A program made the translations under genes and the position numbers. Shown in pieces: positions 59,699 to 64,000 of a stretch of 64,000 nucleotides of DNA. How positions within the stretch are numbered: position 1 is the first letter of the stretch; each line of letters starts with the position of its first letter. Below the pieces are notes generated by a model, which did no database searches, was not told the DNA's origin, and was given only the letters and a program-made list of their open reading frames with translations. This DNA is from an uncultured Clostridia bacterium (GTDB taxonomy: Bacteria > Bacillota > Clostridia > Oscillospirales > Ruminococcaceae), in contig CANRLH010000005.1 of the NCBI GenBank assembly GCA_947631455.1, positions 48,501 through 112,500 of the forward strand. The letters are read 5' to 3'.

Positions 59699-60103
59699 AT
59701 GGTAAATGAGAAATCCTGCGGCGCCATCGTCTATCGGAAGTATCACGGAAACACCGAAATACTTTTGATACGGCACGTAAACAGCGGACACTGGTCATTT
59801 CCGAAGGGGCACGTTGAGGGAAACGAAACAGAAATAGAAACCGCGCACCGAGAGGTTTTGGAGGAAACGGGAATAGACGTAATCATTGATCCTACATTCC
59901 GTGAGACCGTGACCTTCAGCCCAAGAAAGGACACGGTAAAGCTTGTGGTGTATTTTATCGCAAGGGCAAAAAACACCGATTACATTCCTCAGGAGGAAGA
60001 AATAGCAGACATTCGCTGGGTGGAGATAACCCGCGCGGCAAGTGTTCTTGCATATGACAACGATAAGCTTATCGTCTCAAGAGCAAAAAACTACATACCT
60101 TGA
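59699..60103 (+). CDS. Nudix hydrolase (Ap4A/MutT-like)
   Basis: A 134-residue Nudix protein with a complete box: 'GHVEGNETEIETAHREVLEETGIDV' in GX5EX7REVXEEXGU form, around residues 38-62. The start 'EKSCGAIVYRKYHGNTEILLI' and 'GHWSFPKGHVEG' resemble bis(5'-nucleosyl)-tetraphosphatases of the Ap4A group. Substrate specificity among diadenosine polyphosphates, dNTPs and mRNA caps cannot be read from sequence. GAGAAAGGA precedes the ATG; it is monocistronic. Confidence 0.92.
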   Translation: MVNEKSCGAIVYRKYHGNTEILLIRHVNSGHWSFPKGHVEGNETEIETAHREVLEETGIDVIIDPTFRETVTFSPRKDTVKLVVYFIARAKNTDYIPQEEEIADIRWVEITRAASVLAYDNDKLIVSRAKNYIP

Positions 60104-60105
60104 CA

Positions 60106-60142
60106 AAAACCACCCGTGAAAATTTTCTCGGGTGGTTTTATT
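60106..60142 (+). terminator. Terminator behind the Nudix gene
   Basis: AAAACCACCCG / CGGGTGGTTTT, an 11-base stem, then ATTT. Confidence 0.88.
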
Positions 60143-60228
60143 TAAGTCAATAACACCAAAAAAGCATATTGATATTTGTGTAAACTGTAAAAATGCACTT
60201 TATTTGCCGTTGATTTTTCCAAAATTTG

Positions 60229-60257
60229 TAGACATTAAACAAAAAACGGTGTATAAT
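60229..60257 (+). promoter_or_regulatory. Promoter of the aquaporin gene
   Basis: TAGACA (60229-60234), 17 bases, TATAAT (60252-60257). Confidence 0.7.
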
Positions 60258-60288
60258 TAGTGTATAAATTTATAAGGGAGGCTTTTTT

Positions 60289-60984
60289 ATGGCTATTAAA
60301 AAGTACATTGCCGAGTTTATCGGCACAGCGGTGCTTGTTATCTTCGGATGCGGAACCGCAATGCTCGTAGGATGCGACGCCGAAAGCGGAAGCGGCTATC
60401 TTCTAACCGCTCTGGCGTTTGGTCTTGTGATAGTAGGAATGGCTTACTGTATTGGAAACATTTCGGGATGTCACATAAACCCCGCGGTATCACTGGGTGT
60501 TTTGATCAGCGGAGGAATGAAGATAGTTGATTTTATCGGCTACGTTATTGCTCAGTTCCTCGGTGCAATTGCGGGCTCCGGTATTCTGTATCTGATTTTT
60601 GATATGGGCGAAATTGTCGATAAGACAGGCGGATACGGCTCCAACGGACTTGCCGGCGTAAACGACAGCATCGGTATAGGATTTTTGGTAGAAGTAATTC
60701 TGACTTTCGTATTCGTTCTCACTGTCATAGGCGTAACCTCCAAGAGTGCAAATCACGGCTCTTTCGGCGGACTTATCATTGGTCTTACGCTTACACTTGT
60801 TCACATTCTCGGCATCGGTTTTACCGGAACCTCCGTAAACCCGGCAAGAAGCTTAGGCCCTGCGATTTTTGCTGGCGGCGACGCTCTTGCTAACGTTTGG
60901 ATATTTATTCTGGCTCCGCTTGTAGGCGCTGCAATTGCTGCAATAGTATACAAGGTTTTGGCACCAAAAGATAAGGCTGAATAA
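60289..60984 (+). CDS. MIP-family aquaporin (AqpZ-like)
   Basis: A 231-residue six-helix channel. Both half-helix signatures are present: 'GCHINPAVSLGV' (about 62-73) and 'TSVNPARSLGPAIF' (about 184-197). The spacing and the 'NPARS.GPA' string with little extracellular insertion fit water-selective AqpZ better than GlpF, whose second motif is usually NPARD. Other small solutes are possible. It starts MAIKKYIAEFIGTAVLVIFG. AGGGAGG lies before the ATG, and it is monocistronic. Confidence 0.9.
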   Translation: MAIKKYIAEFIGTAVLVIFGCGTAMLVGCDAESGSGYLLTALAFGLVIVGMAYCIGNISGCHINPAVSLGVLISGGMKIVDFIGYVIAQFLGAIAGSGILYLIFDMGEIVDKTGGYGSNGLAGVNDSIGIGFLVEVILTFVFVLTVIGVTSKSANHGSFGGLIIGLTLTLVHILGIGFTGTSVNPARSLGPAIFAGGDALANVWIFILAPLVGAAIAAIVYKVLAPKDKAE

Positions 60985-61005
60985 TATTTCATAATGTTTA
61001 AACGC

Positions 61006-61043
61006 AAAAAGACGGTCTTGCAAAAACAAGGCCGTCTTTTTTT
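61006..61043. terminator. Terminator behind the aquaporin gene
   Basis: AAAAAGACGG(T/C)CTTG pairs with CAAGG-CCGTCTTTTT; runs of A and T on both sides. Confidence 0.9.
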
Positions 61044-61094
61044 GTAAGGCACTGCTTTTATAAAACAAAATTTTCGGTAACAGTCCTTACAGCT

Positions 61095-61122
61095 TCAGCG
61101 GAAGCTTATATCCTTCCGCTGA
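61095..61122 (-). terminator. Hairpin behind spoVG
   Basis: TCAGCGGAAG / CTTCCGCTGA, a perfect 10-base stem with an eight-base loop, 30 bases after the spoVG stop. There is no T-tract, so it may be a weak terminator or a 3' stabiliser. Confidence 0.5.
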
Positions 61123-61152
61123 TTTGATATAGAAAATCAGGTATTGAGAAAT

Positions 61153-61434
61153 TCAACTTTCAATATTGTGCTCCTGTCTTTCGCACTCTTCCTCATATGC
61201 CTTTAAAATCTTGTCCTCAATATCCTTTCTCACTTCGCTTGAGATCGGGTGCACTATATCACGGAAGACGCCGCTGGTATCTCTGCGGCTGGGCATCGCA
61301 ACGAAAAGCCGCTCATCCCCCTGCACCACCTTTATATCGTGAACAGCGAACGCCCCGTCAAAGGTAACGCTTATAACTCCCTTAAGTCTGCCGTTGGGTA
61401 TAAGCTTTCTTACTTTAATGTCTGTGATTGTCAT
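61153..61434 (-). CDS. spoVG: Septation protein SpoVG
   Basis: A 93-residue RNA/DNA-binding regulator linked to asymmetric septation and spore cortex formation in Bacillus. The family start 'MTITDIKVRKLIPNGRLKGVISVTFDGAFAVHDIKV' is split here by its typical spacing, with 'RLFVAMPSRRDTSGVFRDIVHPI' in the middle. It is the standard length. AAAGGAG precedes the ATG. It stands divergent from murC rather than next to glmU/purR as in Bacillus. Confidence 0.97.
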   Translation of the reverse strand: MTITDIKVRKLIPNGRLKGVISVTFDGAFAVHDIKVVQGDERLFVAMPSRRDTSGVFRDIVHPISSEVRKDIEDKILKAYEEECERQEHNIES

Positions 61435-61573
61435 TATTTTTAGCTCCTTTTATTCAGTGTTAAAAATATTTTTGCCGCAAAAATAAAAAATATACTAAAA
61501 GGGGTTTATTTTTTTAAAAAATTATGATACAATATATTAGAACAATAGTTTACCGCGGAAAGGATATTTTATT

Positions 61574-63010
61574 GTGTGTATTAACCCATTAACAGATAAA
61601 AAGCACATACACTTTATAGGTATAGGCGGTTCCGGAATGTACCCGCTTGCACAGATCCTGCACTCTCAGGGCTACTATCTTACCGGCTCTGACAATAATG
61701 AGACCGAAACCCTTGATGCAGTACGCAACATGGGCATACCTGTTTTTATGGGACAGAGGGCGGAAAACATTGAGGGTGCCGATTTAATAGTGCATTCAGC
61801 CGCAATAATGGCAGATAACCCTGAGCTTATAGCCGCGAGAAACAGTAATGCTCAGGTGATGGAAAGAAGCGAGCTTTTGGGCATTGTTACAAGCTGGTAC
61901 AATAATGCCATATGCATTAGCGGAACACACGGAAAAACTACTACATCGGCAATGCTCACTCAGATTTTTGTTGACGCAAAAGTCGATCTTTCATGTGTAA
62001 TCGGCGGAAAGCTTCCGTCAATAGGCGGCTCCGGAAGAGCGGGAAAAAGCGATATTATGGTGTGCGAGGCATGTGAGTTTGTAGACACTTTTTTAAAGCT
62101 GCACCCGGACATTTCAGTAATTTTGAATGTAGACGCCGATCATCTTGAATACTTTAAAACTCTTGATAACATAAAAAAATCGTTTATAAAGTTTGCGGAC
62201 AACGCGTCAAAAGCCGTAATCTATAATGGCGATGATCAGAACACAGTTGAAGTCATAAGAAAAGCAGATAAAAAGGAAAAGATCTCATTCGGCTTTGGAG
62301 AGACAAATGATTATTATGCAAAAATAACTGCAAAGAGTGGTCTCAGGACCGATTTTGATGTTTATTACAAGAGACAAAAGCAGTGCTCAATGTCAATTTT
62401 TGTCCCCGGTGAGCACAACGTAATAAACGCACTTGCGGCAATCGCCTGCGCACGGTACGAGGGTGTTTCATACGAAAAAATAGCTGCGGGTCTTCACAAT
62501 TTTACAGGAGCGATAAGGCGCTTTCAGAAGATCGACGAGATTGACGGAATAACCATAGTTGACGATTACGCCCACCACCCGGCAGAGCTTTCTGTAACGC
62601 TCAATGCGGCAAAGTCGCTTGATTTTAAAAGGATATGGGCGGTATTTCAGCCGCTGACCTATTCCCGCACGAAAATTCTTCTAAATGATTTTAAGGAGGC
62701 TCTTTCGCTAGCTGATATAGCGGTAATAACCGATATTATGGGAAGCCGTGAAAAAAACACGATAGGCATATACTCGCGTGATCTTGCAAAAATCATTCCG
62801 GGAAGTGTTTTCTTTGACTGCGATAATGAGACCCAAGATGAGCAGACTGACAAAAGAAAAATGCAAAACTTCAGTGATATTTGCGATTATATAACGAAAA
62901 ACGCACAGCCGGGAGACCTTATTATCACCTGCGGCTGTGGAGATGTATACAAGCTTGCAAAAATGCTTGCAAAAAAATTAAGGGAGTGTAACAATGGCGA
63001 AAACGCTTAG
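61574..63010 (+). CDS. murC: UDP-N-acetylmuramate--L-alanine ligase
   Basis: A 478-residue Mur ligase that adds L-Ala to UDP-MurNAc. It has the N-terminal Rossmann domain 'HFIGIGGSGMYPLAQIL' (residues 12-28), the ATP loop 'ISGTHGKTTTSAMLTQIF' (about 114-131), 'CEACEFVDTFLKL', 'NVDADHLEYF' and 'VDDYAHHPAEL'. The start is GTG with AAAGGA in front. The 3' end overlaps lexA by 17 bases, so wall synthesis and the SOS repressor share an mRNA. Confidence 0.97.
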   Translation: MCINPLTDKKHIHFIGIGGSGMYPLAQILHSQGYYLTGSDNNETETLDAVRNMGIPVFMGQRAENIEGADLIVHSAAIMADNPELIAARNSNAQVMERSELLGIVTSWYNNAICISGTHGKTTTSAMLTQIFVDAKVDLSCVIGGKLPSIGGSGRAGKSDIMVCEACEFVDTFLKLHPDISVILNVDADHLEYFKTLDNIKKSFIKFADNASKAVIYNGDDQNTVEVIRKADKKEKISFGFGETNDYYAKITAKSGLRTDFDVYYKRQKQCSMSIFVPGEHNVINALAAIACARYEGVSYEKIAAGLHNFTGAIRRFQKIDEIDGITIVDDYAHHPAELSVTLNAAKSLDFKRIWAVFQPLTYSRTKILLNDFKEALSLADIAVITDIMGSREKNTIGIYSRDLAKIIPGSVFFDCDNETQDEQTDKRKMQNFSDICDYITKNAQPGDLIITCGCGDVYKLAKMLAKKLRECNNGENA

Positions 63011-63587
63011 TGAAAAGGACAGACAGGTTTTTGAATATGTAAAAAGACGGATTGAAGACGGTTATGCGCCCACTGTCCGTGAGATTTGTGCAGAGCTCGG
63101 ATTCAAATCGACCTCCACCGGCTTTAGGTGCATAAATGCACTTATCGATGCCGGGCTGCTTGAAAAGAGTGAAAACCAAAACCGAGCAATAAAGCTTACC
63201 GGCCGCGGCGGTATGAGGGTTCCGGTTATCGGAACCGTAACAGCCGGAGTACCTATCACGGCAATTGAGAACATAACTGACTTTATCAGCTTTAAAACCA
63301 CCAGAAATTACGACAATCCTCTTTTTGCGCTTAAGGTAAGGGGTGAGAGCATGATAAACGCCGCTATTTTAGATGGAGACACTGTTATAGTGGAGCAACA
63401 GCCCATAGCGGAAAACGGAGATATCGTAGTGGCGCTTATTGATGATACCGACGCAACTGTAAAGACCTTTTATAAGGAAGACGGACATTTCAGACTGCAA
63501 CCTGAAAATGACACAATGGATCCGATAATATTAGACGAAGTCAAGATATTAGGAAAGGTAATTGCGGTACTGAGATATTACGATTAA
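62994..63587 (+). CDS. lexA: SOS repressor LexA
   Basis: A 197-residue self-cleaving repressor. The N-terminal winged helix reads 'SEKDRQVFEYVKRRIEDG', 'PTVREICAELGFKSTSTGFRCINAL'. The Ala84-Gly85 cleavage bond lies in 'TVTAGVP', catalytic Ser119 in 'VRGESM' and Lys157 in 'DATVKTF', the complete S24 layout. It begins within the end of murC with GGGAGTG in front. I see no clear Gram-positive SOS box (GAAC-N4-GTTC) at a promoter here, so autoregulation is not visible. A terminator follows. Confidence 0.97.
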   Translation: MAKTLSEKDRQVFEYVKRRIEDGYAPTVREICAELGFKSTSTGFRCINALIDAGLLEKSENQNRAIKLTGRGGMRVPVIGTVTAGVPITAIENITDFISFKTTRNYDNPLFALKVRGESMINAAILDGDTVIVEQQPIAENGDIVVALIDDTDATVKTFYKEDGHFRLQPENDTMDPIILDEVKILGKVIAVLRYYD

Positions 63588-63607
63588 CGAAACGTTTATA
63601 TACATAG

Positions 63608-63638
63608 AGCCGGCGAAGGAAAACCTCCGTCGGCTTTT
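63608..63638 (+). terminator. Terminator behind lexA
   Basis: AGCCGGCGAAGG pairs with CCTCCGTCGGCT (one wobble, one mismatch), followed by TTTTG. Confidence 0.8.
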
Positions 63639-63752
63639 GCTATATATTTTAAGGTACTATTAGTTTCTTTACACTCAACAATTAACATTTACAAAAAATA
63701 TTTTTCCGGTAAGGACTTGAACTAGCTCTAAAAAAGTCAATTTCAATTAAAA

Positions 63753-64000
63753 TGTTGCTCCTCTGTCAAGATTCCGGACAACTTAAAGTGAAAAAACGTG
63801 AAACTGCACAAAAATGACACTGCACTTATTCCACAGTCTGTTGACAATGAGTCTATGAAAAATGTGATAGGCTGTCTGACACGGCATAAACGCTGGTTTG
63901 TAATCTTACAATACACGACGCTGCGCGTAATTGCGTTCAAATTCTTCCGGAGAGAAATAGTCGCAGGCACTGTGTATTCTTGTGGTGTTGTAGAATGTGT
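63753..64000 (-). mobile_element. IS3-family insertion sequence, 3' end (cut by window edge)
   Basis: The transposase end at 63906-64000 identifies the element. About 150 untranslated bases later, TGTTGCTCC...TCCGGACA (63753-63780) looks like the terminal repeat, beginning TG as IS3-family ends do. The other end is outside the window, so the boundary and any target duplication are unconfirmed. The gap 63639-63752 behind the lexA terminator holds nothing I recognise. Confidence 0.6.
63906..64000 (-). CDS. IS3-family transposase, C-terminal fragment
   Basis: The last 31 codons read 'TFYNTTRIHSACDYFSPEEF' followed by 'ERNYAQRRVL' and a TAA stop. This is the C-terminal rve-type end of IS3/IS150 OrfB transposases ('FYNxxRxHSALxYxSPxEF'). 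The DDE catalytic core lies beyond the window. The family string is distinctive even over this length. Confidence 0.85.
   Translation of the reverse strand, partial: TFYNTTRIHSACDYFSPEEFERNYAQRRVL

Overview
This window looks like chromosomal DNA of a low-to-moderate GC, endospore-forming member of the Clostridia (Firmicutes), probably near the Ruminococcaceae/Oscillospiraceae; the placement is an inference. The support is spo0A directly behind spoIVB, spoVG, a class I HrcA/CIRCE heat-shock operon, a FabK-type enoyl reductase, a FeoA-FeoA-FeoB iron operon with its small Cys-rich partner, ACT/PFL and DUF1934 genes, strong AGGAGG-like ribosome sites and frequent TTG/GTG starts. Most of the sequence is housekeeping operons, largely on the minus strand.

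Layout. 1-4.7 kb: a cut-off PAS-like sensor, a lone prepilin peptidase, a lone PduL phosphotransacylase (+), and an ECF sigma / membrane regulator / serpin-lipoprotein operon. 4.7-9.6 kb: hrcA-grpE-dnaK-dnaJ behind a perfect CIRCE operator. 9.8-15.1 kb: ACT-PFL-lipoprotein, then secG and rnr. 15.3-24.2 kb: a PHP phosphatase (+), then recG-MutS-like-dusB-trmN6-like-polA. 24.3-29.5 kb: ddl-murI-DUF1934-argS-fkbM. 29.7-36.5 kb: an AraC regulator, tRNA-Pro(GGG), the feo operon with a DtxR/IdeR-like operator, metG and tRNA-Arg(CCG). 36.7-40.0 kb: a 1116-residue hybrid sensor kinase whose catalytic residues have been lost. 40.2-48.6 kb: a complete type II fatty-acid operon, fabH-fabK-fabG-fabF-accB-fabZ-accC-accD-accA-acpP, with fabD divergent from it. 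49.8-55.8 kb: MBOAT acyltransferase, AlgJ/DHHW-like membrane protein, FkbH-type HAD enzyme, dedicated acyl carrier protein and cardiolipin synthase. 56.0-59.1 kb: a membrane protein, spoIVB and spo0A. 59.2-63.6 kb: a small membrane protein, Nudix hydrolase, aquaporin, spoVG, and murC overlapping lexA. The right edge is the 3' end of an IS3-family element.

The most interesting segment is 51.4-55.8 kb. It has the logic of the D-alanylation (dlt) system, with a carrier protein, an MBOAT transferase and a membrane accessory protein, but the DltA adenylating enzyme is replaced by an FkbH-type enzyme. FkbH enzymes load D-glyceryl units from 1,3-bisphosphoglycerate onto carrier proteins. The inferred function is carrier-dependent glyceryl (or related three-carbon) decoration of a surface polymer. 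Second is the pseudo-kinase at 36.7-40.0 kb, where the phosphoacceptor His is Gln653 and the ATP-binding boxes are eroded while the receiver domains remain. Third is the ECF sigma / serpin operon near the left end.

All calls come from reading the sequence; no database search was run. Start sites were moved downstream where a good ribosome site or an upstream terminator required it, and this is stated in each entry.
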